Positions 1-5,198 are shown, counted from the stretch's first letter. The stretch: DNA of 7,081 nucleotides from JAGOEF01 sp029564465 (GCA_029564465.1 JAKQPY010000086.1:1-7081); one strand, 5' to 3'. Notes: generated from the sequence alone by a model not told the origin. Made by a program: numbers and translations.

Positions 1-71
1 GAGAAAGCGAGGTCTGATACTCGATATAAGTCTTGAAACTTAGGAGTCGAGCTAGTTCACCTCACTTTCTC
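1..71. repeat. 71-base imperfect inverted repeat (long hairpin) at the left edge
   Basis: Positions 1-13 (GAGAAAGCGAGGT) pair with 59-71 (ACCTCACTTTCTC) with a single mismatch at position 8, which becomes a G-U wobble in minus-strand RNA. Inside lie two further stems: CTCGA 20-24 with TCGAG 47-51, and TAAGT 27-31 with ACTTA 38-42, closing a 6-base loop. The internal loops are of similar size on both sides, so the whole can fold as one long hairpin. It contains GGAGTCGAG (43-51), the core of the tandem unit found at 133-165 and 449-481, so it may belong to the same repeat family. It starts at the first base of the window and could extend further left. Function unknown; a mobile repeat, the 3' end of an upstream transcript, or a structured RNA are all possible. 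Confidence 0.6.
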
Positions 72-130
72 TGGTTCTTCAGAAATAACATCAATAAAAA
101 TAACTGAAATTTCATTCCGCTAATCTAATG
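72..130. other. AT-rich spacer, no gene seen
   Basis: This short AT-rich stretch lies between the edge hairpin and the left copy of the direct repeat. The only structure I see is a 10-base palindrome, TGAAATTTCA at 105-114, which is too short to interpret. No ORF, terminator or recognisable promoter stands out. Together with the flanking repeats it is part of a region of roughly 640 bases without a convincing gene. Confidence 0.5.
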
Positions 131-132
131 GC

Positions 133-165
133 GGAGTCGAGGTGGAGTCGAGGTGGAGTCGAGGT
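133..165. repeat. Three tandem 11-bp GGAGTCGAGGT units, left array
   Basis: The units at 133-143, 144-154 and 155-165 are identical and are followed by GG. The same three-unit array recurs at 449-481, and the 9-base core GGAGTCGAG also occurs at 43-51, giving seven occurrences within 480 bases and none that I noticed in the rest of the window. Because 11 bp is close to one helical turn, the units would lie on one face of the DNA. Replication slippage in a short repeat-family element is the simplest origin. Confidence 0.9.
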
Positions 166-327
166 GGCGTTGAGAAGCCCGGCGAACCCTGACCTCCAAT
201 CAGCACTGTGCTGTTGTTAATATCACCACCCGTAAATGCAGATTGCTTTGTCATCCTTCGGATTCCGCGCAATGACGGGTGGCTTTGTAGTCCCATGGCA
301 TTTTAATCCGCAATAAAAATCACTGAT

Positions 328-407
328 TTAGCGGTACCCATAGCGGTTCTTCCAGCGACTGATCAGGGAGTTTTTGATATCCTTTTCACGTTCGTTAGCA
401 GCGGGCT
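328..407 (-). pseudogene. Detached duplicate of the rarA 3' end
   Basis: On the minus strand this stretch encodes PAANEREKDIKNSLISRWKN followed by RYGYR and a TAA stop, matching the last 25 residues of the neighbouring RarA with one change (Lys for Arg at RarA residue 412). Five bases differ across the coding part, affecting four codons, three of them silently. Upstream (408-612) the frame stays open through repeat sequence, giving a possible 94-residue chimeric reading frame ending at 328. Its first two thirds are only translated intergenic repeat, so I do not regard it as a gene. There is no AAA+ domain and no sign of expression. It arose as part of the 277-bp duplication. Confidence 0.8.
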
Positions 408-423
408 TCCGTGGGTCATTATT

Positions 424-481
424 CCGGTCACCGAGCCGGTCACCGAGCGGAGTCGAGGTGGAGTCGAGGTGGAGTCGAGGT
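424..481. repeat. Compound tandem array: two 12-bp CCGGTCACCGAG units, then three 11-bp units
   Basis: CCGGTCACCGAG occurs twice back to back (424-435 and 436-447) and runs directly into the 11-base GGAGTCGAGGT units (449-459, 460-470, 471-481). Each 12-mer contains CGGT-C-ACCG, a palindrome around a central base. The joined sequence GGTCACCGAGCGGAGTCGAGGTG resembles a short interspersed motif often seen between genes in Bacteroidota, here with both halves expanded separately. The family resemblance is from memory. Positions 408-423, between the left 277-bp repeat and this array, have no match elsewhere in the window. Confidence 0.85.
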
Positions 482-723
482 GGCGTTGAGAAGCCCGGCG
501 AACCCTGACCTCCAATCAGCACTGTGCTGTTGTTAATACCACCACCCGTAAATGCAGATTGCTTTGTCATCCTTCGGATTCCGCGCAATGACGGGTGGCT
601 TTGTAGTCCCACGGCATTTTAATCCGCAACAAAAATTGCTGAATTAGCGATACCCATAGCGGTTTTTCCAGCGACTGATCAGGGAGTTCCTGATATCCTT
701 TTCACGTTCGTTGGCAGCGGGCT
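447..723. repeat. 277-bp direct repeat, right copy (overlaps rarA 3' end)
   Basis: This is the partner of 131-407. Here the rarA tail is continuous with the full gene, so this is the parental arrangement: rarA 3' codons, a short 3' untranslated stretch, the double-stem module (542-598), the small hairpin (517-529) and three GGAGTCGAGGT units (449-481). On its left it is preceded by two copies of a 12-base unit, which the left copy lacks at the corresponding place. Read in the rarA direction, the element forms the 3' untranslated region of rarA and could fold in the transcript. No T-rich tract follows the hairpins, so it is not a classical terminator. Confidence 0.9.
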
Positions 724-1924
724 CATAGAGTATGCTCCCCTTCAGCGCCTCGGGCATGTAATCCTGCGCAGCGAAATGCCCTTCGAAGTCGTGCGGATAG
801 AGGTAATCGGTTCCATAACCAATTTGTTTCATCAGTTGGGTAGGGGCGTTGCGCAGATGCAGCGGAACCGGCTGGTGTCCCTTGCTGCGTACTAATTCCA
901 GCGCAGCATCAATAGCGAGATATGCCGAATTGCTTTTTGCCGAGCAGGCCAGAAAAATTGTACATTCCGACAGAATAATCCGTGCTTCGGGCATCCCGAT
1001 TTTATGCACCGCGTCGAAGCAGGCATTGGCAATAAGCAGGGCATTCGGATTGGCCAGCCCGATATCTTCGGCAGCGAGAACCATCAGCCGGCGGGCAATA
1101 AAAATAATGTCTTCGCCACCATCGAGCATACGCGCCAGCCAATACACCGCAGCATTGGGGTCGCTGCCGCGCACTGATTTAATAAATGCCGAAATCACAT
1201 CGTAATGTTGTTCACCGCCTTTGTCGTAAATCGAAATGTGCTTCTGAAGCACATCGGTAACCATCCGGTTGGTGATGTTTACTGTTTTTCCGGGTTCCGA
1301 ATGGGCTATCAGTTCGATGATATTGTAAAGTTTTCGTGCATCACCCCCCGAGAAGCGGAACAAGGCTTCGCTTTCGATGAGGTGCATCTTTTTCGAAGCC
1401 GCAATCACGGGGTCGTCAAAAGCACGCTGAGCGAGCAGGCTCAGATCCTCTTCGGCAAGGCTTTCGAGAATATACACCTGACAGCGCGACAAAAGCGGGG
1501 TGATTACCTCGAACGAAGGGTTTTCGGTGGTGGCGCCAATCAGGGTGATGGTGCCGTCTTCTACCGCCCCGAGCAGCGAATCCTGCTGCGACTTGCTGAA
1601 TCGGTGAATTTCGTCGATAAACAGTATGGCAGATCCCGAGGCAAACAGGTTCTGACTGCGTGCCTGCTGTATTATTTCGCGCACTTCTTTCACACCGCTG
1701 CTGATGGCCGAAAGGGTGAAAAATCGCCGGCCGGCCTGCTGTGAAATAATGCGTGCCAGGGTAGTTTTGCCAACACCCGGAGGTCCCCACAAAATCATCG
1801 AGGGTATCTTTCCGCTTTCAATCAGTTGACGGAGGCTGGCTGCCTGACCCACCAGATGCCGCTGTCCGGTAAAAGTGTCGAAATCTTTGGGTCGCAATCG
1901 TTCTGCCAATGGCATGTGTTCCAT
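644..1924 (-). CDS. rarA: Replication-associated recombination protein A (RarA/MgsA), AAA+ ATPase
   Basis: RarA is a cytoplasmic clamp-loader-like AAA+ ATPase that acts at stalled replication forks, related to eukaryotic Mgs1/WRNIP1. The 426-residue protein is complete. The N-terminal PLAERLRPKDFDTFTGQRHL is the family opening; Walker A is GPPGVGKT (47-54), Walker B LFIDEIH (101-107), sensor 1 GATTEN (130-135), the arginine finger LLSRC (144-148) and sensor 2 GGDARKLYN (193-201). The C-terminal helical and tetramerisation region carries GSDPNAAVYWLARMLDGGED (253-272) and AAEDIGLANP (284-293). Met1 (1922-1924) or Met4 could be the start; neither has a strong ribosome binding site. It is divergent from lgt across 55 bases. 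Its last 25 codons lie inside the right copy of a 277-bp repeat and are duplicated downstream. Length is close to the E. coli protein (447). Confidence 0.97.
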   Translation of the reverse strand: MEHMPLAERLRPKDFDTFTGQRHLVGQAASLRQLIESGKIPSMILWGPPGVGKTTLARIISQQAGRRFFTLSAISSGVKEVREIIQQARSQNLFASGSAILFIDEIHRFSKSQQDSLLGAVEDGTITLIGATTENPSFEVITPLLSRCQVYILESLAEEDLSLLAQRAFDDPVIAASKKMHLIESEALFRFSGGDARKLYNIIELIAHSEPGKTVNITNRMVTDVLQKHISIYDKGGEQHYDVISAFIKSVRGSDPNAAVYWLARMLDGGEDIIFIARRLMVLAAEDIGLANPNALLIANACFDAVHKIGMPEARIILSECTIFLACSAKSNSAYLAIDAALELVRSKGHQPVPLHLRNAPTQLMKQIGYGTDYLYPHDFEGHFAAQDYMPEALKGSILYEPAANEREKDIRNSLISRWKNRYGYR

Positions 1925-1947
1925 ATTTTTTTCTCAGGTTTTAGTCA

Positions 1948-1955
1948 TATATTTG
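1948..1955 (+). promoter_or_regulatory. Putative lgt -7 promoter box (TATATTTG)
   Basis: TATATTTG is an exact match to the Bacteroidota -7 consensus TAnnTTTG and lies 24 bases before the lgt start codon. Transcription would begin near 1960, leaving a leader of about 20 bases. I see only a T-rich run and no convincing TTTG at the -33 position. The 55-base gap must also hold the divergent rarA promoter, for which I see no comparably good box. Confidence 0.5.
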
Positions 1956-1979
1956 CATCGCTAAATTAATACTTTTCGC

Positions 1980-2849
1980 ATGGACTTTATCCTGAATTTT
2001 ATACACTGGAGCCCCGACCCGGTCATTTTCGAGATCGGGAGTCGTGGAATACGCTGGTACGGACTGCTTCTGGCCACCGGTTTTTTATTGTCATACTTTG
2101 TGCTGGGGTACCTGTTGAAAAAAGAATCGTGGGTGCAGCAACGCATCGATGCATTAGCCATCTACACCATTGTGGGTGTGGTGGTAGGGCTCAGACTGGG
2201 GCATTGCCTGTTCTATGATCCGGTACATTATTTATCGCACCCCCTCGAAATTCTGAAAGTGTGGGAGGGAGGTCTGGCCAGTCACGGGGGGGCAGTGGGT
2301 ATTATTCTTGCGTTGCTGTTGTTTGCCCGCAAATACAAATTGAATTTTTGGTACCTCATCGACCGTGTGGCAGCGGTGGTGCTGCTGGCCGGCAGTTTTG
2401 TCCGTGTAGGAAATTTGATGAATTCCGAAATCTACGGCGTGCCGACAAAACTTCCCTGGGGCTTTCAGTTTTTCAGGGTCGGCGACGATGCTGCGCTTGC
2501 AATGAAGAATGCAGTAGGACAGTGCAATGTTGCCGATGTTAGCTGTCTGGCGCAGCATTGGCCTGCTCGTCATCCTACTCAGCTGTATGAGGGCATTTTC
2601 TATTTCATCGCTTTTTTCGTGCTGCTGTGGCTGTTCAAAAGGTATAAAGACAAATGGAAACCCGGTGTTTTTCTGGGCATCTTTCTGAATGTGGTCTTTG
2701 TATTCCGCTTTTTCATTGAGTTCACCAAAGAATCACAAATTGAATTCGAAGGCTGGAACTTCCCCCTCGACATGGGACAGGTGCTCAGCGTCCCGTTTGT
2801 CATTTTCGGCTTATGGCTGATTTTCAGAAAAAGACCGATTAAAACCTAG
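1980..2849 (+). CDS. lgt: Prolipoprotein diacylglyceryl transferase (Lgt)
   Basis: Lgt is the inner-membrane enzyme that transfers diacylglycerol from phosphatidylglycerol to the lipobox cysteine of prolipoproteins, the first step of lipoprotein maturation. The 289-residue protein is highly hydrophobic with about seven membrane segments. The residues reported as important in E. coli Lgt are all present: Tyr27 (RWYGL), His102 in GGLASHGG (97-104), Arg142, Asn145, Glu150 and Gly153 in the signature VRVGNLMNSEIYG (141-153), and Arg243 and Glu247 in RFFIEF. HPTQLYE (198-204) and GQVLS (266-270) are further family motifs. The ATG start follows a TATATTTG promoter box at a suitable distance. It is the first gene of a plus-strand run, with 116 bases to msrA, so separate transcription of msrA is likely. 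Nothing is missing or unusual. Confidence 0.97.
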   Translation: MDFILNFIHWSPDPVIFEIGSRGIRWYGLLLATGFLLSYFVLGYLLKKESWVQQRIDALAIYTIVGVVVGLRLGHCLFYDPVHYLSHPLEILKVWEGGLASHGGAVGIILALLLFARKYKLNFWYLIDRVAAVVLLAGSFVRVGNLMNSEIYGVPTKLPWGFQFFRVGDDAALAMKNAVGQCNVADVSCLAQHWPARHPTQLYEGIFYFIAFFVLLWLFKRYKDKWKPGVFLGIFLNVVFVFRFFIEFTKESQIEFEGWNFPLDMGQVLSVPFVIFGLWLIFRKRPIKT

Positions 2850-2874
2850 TTCAGCCAATTTAAAACCCCATGCA

Positions 2875-2891
2875 GCAAGCGCCCAGCTTGC
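2875..2891 (+). terminator. Small hairpin after lgt, weak terminator candidate
   Basis: GCAAGC (2875-2880) and GCTTGC (2886-2891) form a perfect 6-bp stem with a 5-base loop, 25 bases past the lgt stop. What follows (GGTTATAATTTTG) is AT-rich but has no clean T run, and it overlaps the presumed msrA promoter box at 2897. It may be a weak terminator, an attenuating structure or a protein-binding dyad; the call is tentative. Confidence 0.35.
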
Positions 2892-2896
2892 GGTTA

Positions 2897-2904
2897 TAAT
2901 TTTG
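2897..2904 (+). promoter_or_regulatory. Putative msrA -7 promoter box (TAATTTTG)
   Basis: TAATTTTG matches TAnnTTTG exactly and sits 61 bases before the favoured msrA start at 2966. Transcription would begin around 2910, giving a leader of about 55 bases. There is no obvious TTTG at the expected -33 distance; the 6-bp hairpin stem at 2875-2891 occupies part of that space. Confidence 0.4.
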
Positions 2905-2965
2905 AACAACCCTCCCCGAAAACGGTTTTATACACGCATACCGTTATGCTATGCACCGTAGTACA

Positions 2966-3559
2966 ATGAAAAAATTATTGATTTTTACAATTGCAATATT
3001 GTTTTATATGTCAGGTTTTGCGCAACAAAAAACAGAAAAGATTACCCTTGGCGGAGGATGTTTCTGGTGTCTCGAAGCCGCTTTCGAAATGCTCGATGGT
3101 GTAAGCGAAGTAGTATCAGGCTATGCAGGTGGTGACACCGAAAACCCAAGCTATCGCGATGTTTGTTCCGGTGAAACAGGTCATGCCGAAGTGGTGCAAA
3201 TCAGTTTTGACCCCGAAAAAATCAGCCTGGTTAATTTACTCGAAGTGTTTTTCACGATTCACGACCCTACAACCCTTAACCGCCAGGGTATGGATGCAGG
3301 AACGCAATACCGTTCCGTGATTTTTTATCATAACGCTGCGCAGCAGCAAACGGCATCCGAAATCATCAGTGGACTCGAAAAGCTCAGGGTATTCCGTAAC
3401 CCGATCGTAACCGAAATTCAGCCCCTCAGTATTTTTTATCCTGCCGAAGAATATCACCAGAATTATTTTGCCAACAATCCCAATGAAGGCTATTGCCAGT
3501 TTACCATAGTTCCGAAGCTGCAAAAAATGAAAAAATATTTCAGCAATCAGTTAAAATAA
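2966..3559 (+). CDS. msrA: Peptide-methionine (S)-S-oxide reductase MsrA, exported form
   Basis: MsrA reduces the S-epimer of methionine sulfoxide in proteins. From the ATG at 2966 the protein has 197 residues and begins with MKKLLIFTIAILFYMSGFAQ, a typical signal peptide with a lysine pair, hydrophobic core and a likely cleavage after FA; this points to the periplasm or envelope. The upstream ATG at 2951 would add MHRST in front of the lysines and is less likely. The catalytic motif is GGGCFWC (29-35) with Cys32 as nucleophile. GYAGG (52-56), TGHAEVV (71-77), HDPTTLNRQGMDAGTQYRS (99-117) and EYHQNYF (162-168) are family blocks. Cys177 in GYC is a plausible resolving cysteine. There is no MsrB domain fused. 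It lies between lgt and a small DNA-binding-like gene, with 31 bases to the latter. Confidence 0.95.
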   Translation: MKKLLIFTIAILFYMSGFAQQKTEKITLGGGCFWCLEAAFEMLDGVSEVVSGYAGGDTENPSYRDVCSGETGHAEVVQISFDPEKISLVNLLEVFFTIHDPTTLNRQGMDAGTQYRSVIFYHNAAQQQTASEIISGLEKLRVFRNPIVTEIQPLSIFYPAEEYHQNYFANNPNEGYCQFTIVPKLQKMKKYFSNQLK

Positions 3560-3590
3560 CTATCTTTAACACAATAAAACAAATCAGACT

Positions 3591-3770
3591 ATGGACCACA
3601 AACAAGTTGTTCTCGACACCCTGAAAAAAGAGGGTAACATGATGAAATCGGCCGAAATTGCCGAAAAATCCGGCATCGAAAAAGCACAGGTTGATAAGGC
3701 CTTAAAAGCCTTGAAAACCGAAGGCAAAATAAGCAGCCCCAAGATGTGCTACTATTCAGCCGAAAAATAG
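3591..3770 (+). CDS. Small winged-helix/HTH-like protein, 59 residues
   Basis: This short ORF runs from ATG 3591 to TAG 3770. It begins MDHKQVVLDTLKKEGNMMKS and ends KISSPKMCYYSAEK. Helix 1 (about 4-14), a helix-turn-helix AEIAEKSGIEKAQVDKALKA (21-40), a following helix end LKTEGK and a short strand with SPKMCYY form the pattern of a minimal winged helix. Similar stand-alone 55-65-residue proteins occur in Bacteroidota and other groups, usually annotated as MarR-like or uncharacterised HTH proteins; this is from memory. It is rich in lysine, consistent with nucleic-acid binding. The gene starts 31 bases after msrA, with a near-match promoter box TATCTTTA at 3561, so it may be co-transcribed or independent. 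A strong terminator follows. Target and function are unknown. Confidence 0.8.
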   Translation: MDHKQVVLDTLKKEGNMMKSAEIAEKSGIEKAQVDKALKALKTEGKISSPKMCYYSAEK

Positions 3771-3804
3771 CAGTTAAGTTGCTTTTTCCCGGTATTAGTA
3801 ATTC

Positions 3805-3840
3805 AGCCTGCAGCGAGATCATGCAGGCTTTGCTTTTTTT
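3805..3840 (+). terminator. Rho-independent terminator after the small HTH gene
   Basis: AGCCTGCA (3805-3812) and TGCAGGCT (3822-3829) form a perfect 8-bp stem around a 9-base loop. It is followed by TTGC and seven T residues (3834-3840). It lies 35 bases past the 3770 stop and ends the msrA/HTH transcription unit. Confidence 0.85.
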
Positions 3841-3890
3841 AGGTACGTCTGACTTAGGCTTATTTTTTCATTCTTCGCCGGATAACGGGT

Positions 3891-3928
3891 CATCTGTTAT
3901 TAACAAAACAGCCATTTATAAACAGATG
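3891..3928. repeat. 8-bp perfect inverted repeat upstream of the spo0M-like gene
   Basis: CATCTGTT (3891-3898) is repeated inverted as AACAGATG (3921-3928) with 22 AT-rich bases between. It lies about 60-95 bases upstream of the start at 3987 and just upstream of the presumed promoter, a position suited to a regulator site. No T run follows, so it is not a terminator. Chance occurrence in AT-rich DNA cannot be excluded. Confidence 0.45.
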
Positions 3929-3952
3929 TAACTTCATCGAGCTATTTTACAT

Positions 3953-3960
3953 TATTTTCG
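3953..3960 (+). promoter_or_regulatory. Possible -7 box for the spo0M-like gene (TATTTTCG)
   Basis: TATTTTCG differs from TAnnTTTG at one base and lies 26 bases before the start codon, the same spacing as the better box of lgt. The leader would be about 20 AT-rich bases without a Shine-Dalgarno sequence. The call rests on position more than on sequence. Confidence 0.35.
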
Positions 3961-3986
3961 CACATTCATTAATAAAAACAACAACT

Positions 3987-4457
3987 ATGGGATTTTTTCA
4001 GAATTTGAAAGACAAAATGGGAATCGGTGGGGTGAAAGCCGAGTTGCAGATTCCGGGTCAGGCTGCCAAAGCCGAAGGCATGGTTCATGGCAAAGTGATT
4101 CTTACCACCAAAAGCGAACAGGAAGTGGTTTCGTTCAAGGTTAAAATGATCGAAGAGTACACCACAGGCCGCGGCGACGAAAAGAAGACCAAGGAATTCG
4201 AACTGGGCAGTTTCAACGGGAGTGCCGGATTCGCAATTAAACCGGGCGAGACCAAAGAACTTGCGTTCTCATTGCCTTTCACCATCCTTAAATCGTCGAA
4301 CGATGAACTGAAGGAAAAAGGTGGTGCCCTGGGTACCCTCGGTAAAGTGGGTGCTTTTGCTGCCGGCGAAAAATCGGAATATTTCGTTAAAGCCGAAGTG
4401 GACGTGAAAGCTGCCGCACTCGATCCTTCCGATAGTAAACCCATTAAACTGGTGTAA
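3987..4457 (+). CDS. Spo0M-like arrestin-fold protein
   Basis: The 156-residue soluble protein resembles the Spo0M family, named after a Bacillus sporulation-control protein with an arrestin-like beta-sandwich. In Bacteroidota, which do not sporulate, the role is unknown. Visible family features are the amphipathic start MGFFQNLKDKMGIGG (1-15), the first sandwich strands VKAELQIPGQAAKAEG (16-31) and GKVILTT (35-41), KMIEEYTTGRGDEKKTKEFE (53-72), the edge-strand block FAIKPGETKELAFSLPF (82-98), a Gly/Ala-rich stretch GGALGTLGKVGAFAAG (112-127), and the closing strand SEYFVKAEVDVKAAALDPSD (130-149). There is no signal peptide or membrane segment. It is shorter than Bacillus Spo0M (about 258 residues) and covers mainly one sandwich domain. 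It is transcribed alone, bounded by terminators on both sides. Family assignment is by recognition; function is not inferred. Confidence 0.8.
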   Translation: MGFFQNLKDKMGIGGVKAELQIPGQAAKAEGMVHGKVILTTKSEQEVVSFKVKMIEEYTTGRGDEKKTKEFELGSFNGSAGFAIKPGETKELAFSLPFTILKSSNDELKEKGGALGTLGKVGAFAAGEKSEYFVKAEVDVKAAALDPSDSKPIKLV

Positions 4458-4488
4458 AAATAAGCCCGATATCCAATGGCAATATCAT

Positions 4489-4518
4489 GAAAAAGGGGCG
4501 TTTGCGCGCCCCTTTTTC
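4489..4518. terminator. Bidirectional terminator between the spo0M-like gene and the nitroreductase
   Basis: GAAAAAGGGGCG (4489-4500) and CGCCCCTTTTTC (4507-4518) form a perfect 12-bp stem with a 6-base loop TTTGCG. The A tract on one side and T tract on the other let it act on both strands: 31 bases past the plus-strand stop at 4457 and 7 bases past the minus-strand stop at 4526. Confidence 0.92.
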
Positions 4519-4525
4519 GTTTTCC

Positions 4526-5098
4526 TTAGCTTCCAAAAATCATTTCTGCCGAAGCCTTGCGTTTTCGCGGCATCTGTTCACGCAGCACCAGATTTTCGGG
4601 CCGGTTTTTCATATCGCTGCTTCGGTATCCGAATGCAATTACCGAGGCAATTTCAATGTCGTCGGGTATCGAAAATGACTTACGCAGCATTTCGCGGTTG
4701 AAGCCACCCATGGTGTGAGAACCAATGCCCAGGCTTTCGGCCTGTAGCATCATAAAAGCGTTGGCTGCTCCGGTATCGTAAAGGTGGTGAAAATTGGGTT
4801 CACCATTTCGTGCAAGATACTTCCTGCTGAGGCTGACTACCAGCACTGCGGCATGTTTTGCCCATTCCTGATTGGGGATGGCCAGTGTCGAAAGAATGGT
4901 GTCGAAAATCGGCGTGCCACGCATGGCATACAGGTATTGCCAGGGCTGCTCGTTATAGGCGCTCGGTGCAAGACTGGCGGCTTCCAACAGCAATTGCATG
5001 TTGTTGTCCGATATGCCGGCATCACCGAAAATTACTGTACTCCTGCGATTTGTAATGGCTTCCATGGTAGAATGTTGATATATATTGGCTTTGTCCAT
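4526..5098 (-). CDS. Nitroreductase-family FMN-dependent oxidoreductase
   Basis: This 190-residue protein has the hallmarks of the nitroreductase superfamily: NAD(P)H-dependent enzymes that bind FMN at a homodimer interface and reduce nitro groups, quinones or similar compounds. RRS (18-20) is the FMN phosphate-contact motif, PSAYNEQPW (45-53) the conserved Ser/Asn/Gln-Pro-Trp block, LYDTGAANAFMMLQAESLGI (106-125) the core helix, SHTMGGF (127-133) the flavin loop and IAFGYR (154-159) the terminal strand. The basic tail PRKRK (177-181) is common in the family. The substrate cannot be told. Met12 (codon 5063-5065, MEAITNRRS) is an alternative start that also fits family N-termini. It is divergent from corA and converges with the spo0M-like gene through a shared terminator. 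Soluble, with no signal peptide. Confidence 0.9.
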   Translation of the reverse strand: MDKANIYQHSTMEAITNRRSTVIFGDAGISDNNMQLLLEAASLAPSAYNEQPWQYLYAMRGTPIFDTILSTLAIPNQEWAKHAAVLVVSLSRKYLARNGEPNFHHLYDTGAANAFMMLQAESLGIGSHTMGGFNREMLRKSFSIPDDIEIASVIAFGYRSSDMKNRPENLVLREQMPRKRKASAEMIFGS

Positions 5099-5190
5099 GA
5101 CCTTGAAATTTAATTTATCTCATAACAAAAAAACCTGCGCTTTGTTTTATCCATAAGCAGAAACATGACTGCAATATACGCTGTTTTTTG

Positions 5191-5198
5191 TACATTTG
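5191..5198 (+). promoter_or_regulatory. Putative corA -7 promoter box (TACATTTG)
   Basis: TACATTTG matches TAnnTTTG exactly and ends 18 bases before the ATG at 5217. It overlaps the TTG at 5196, which would be the first possible start of the corA frame. If this is the promoter, that TTG is not transcribed and 5217 is the start, with a leader of only about a dozen bases. No clear -33 TTTG is seen. Confidence 0.55.

Larger units (their letters stand above)
131..407. repeat. 277-bp direct repeat, left copy (includes duplicated rarA 3' end)
   Basis: It matches 447-723 at a constant offset of 316 bases, with no indels and 11 mismatches by my count (227, 296, 314, 321, 322, 327, 334, 349, 373, 374, 397), about 96% identity. 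From left to right it holds three tandem GGAGTCGAGGT units (133-165), a compact CAGCA/TGCTG hairpin (201-213), a CCACCCG/CGGGTGG stem (226-232 with 276-282) enclosing a GTCAT/ATGAC stem (250-254 with 272-276), and a copy of the last 25 codons and stop of rarA (minus strand, 328-407). The similarity ends abruptly at 407/408, inside what would be rarA coding sequence. The structured part resembles the interspersed REP-like repeats common in Bacteroidota intergenic regions; that family assignment is from memory, not from a search. Confidence 0.9.

Noticed and set aside
1..71. tRNA gene
   Set aside because: An acceptor-like stem of 7 bp and a 5-bp middle arm can be drawn, but the anticodon loop has six bases, there is no standard T arm or T loop, and the conserved tRNA bases are missing.
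1..71. Integron attC site
   Set aside because: The size and imperfect hairpin suggested it, but the GTTRRRY and RYYYAAC core sites are absent at the ends and no integrase or cassette array is present.
131..481. CRISPR array
   Set aside because: The repeated units are 11-12 bp and directly adjacent, with no unique spacers of regular length and no cas genes nearby.
328..612. Minus-strand 94-residue ORF as an independent gene
   Set aside because: Its N-terminal part is translated intergenic repeat and its C-terminal part is a duplicated RarA tail. I kept only the tail as a gene fragment.
849..1744. Two long plus-strand reading frames opposite rarA
   Set aside because: They are antisense shadows of a clearly recognisable RarA with all its AAA+ motifs. 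Their translations show no domain and have biased composition.
2951..2965. Upstream ATG of msrA as the start
   Set aside because: It would add five residues ahead of a good signal peptide; the ATG at 2966 gives the standard MKK start.
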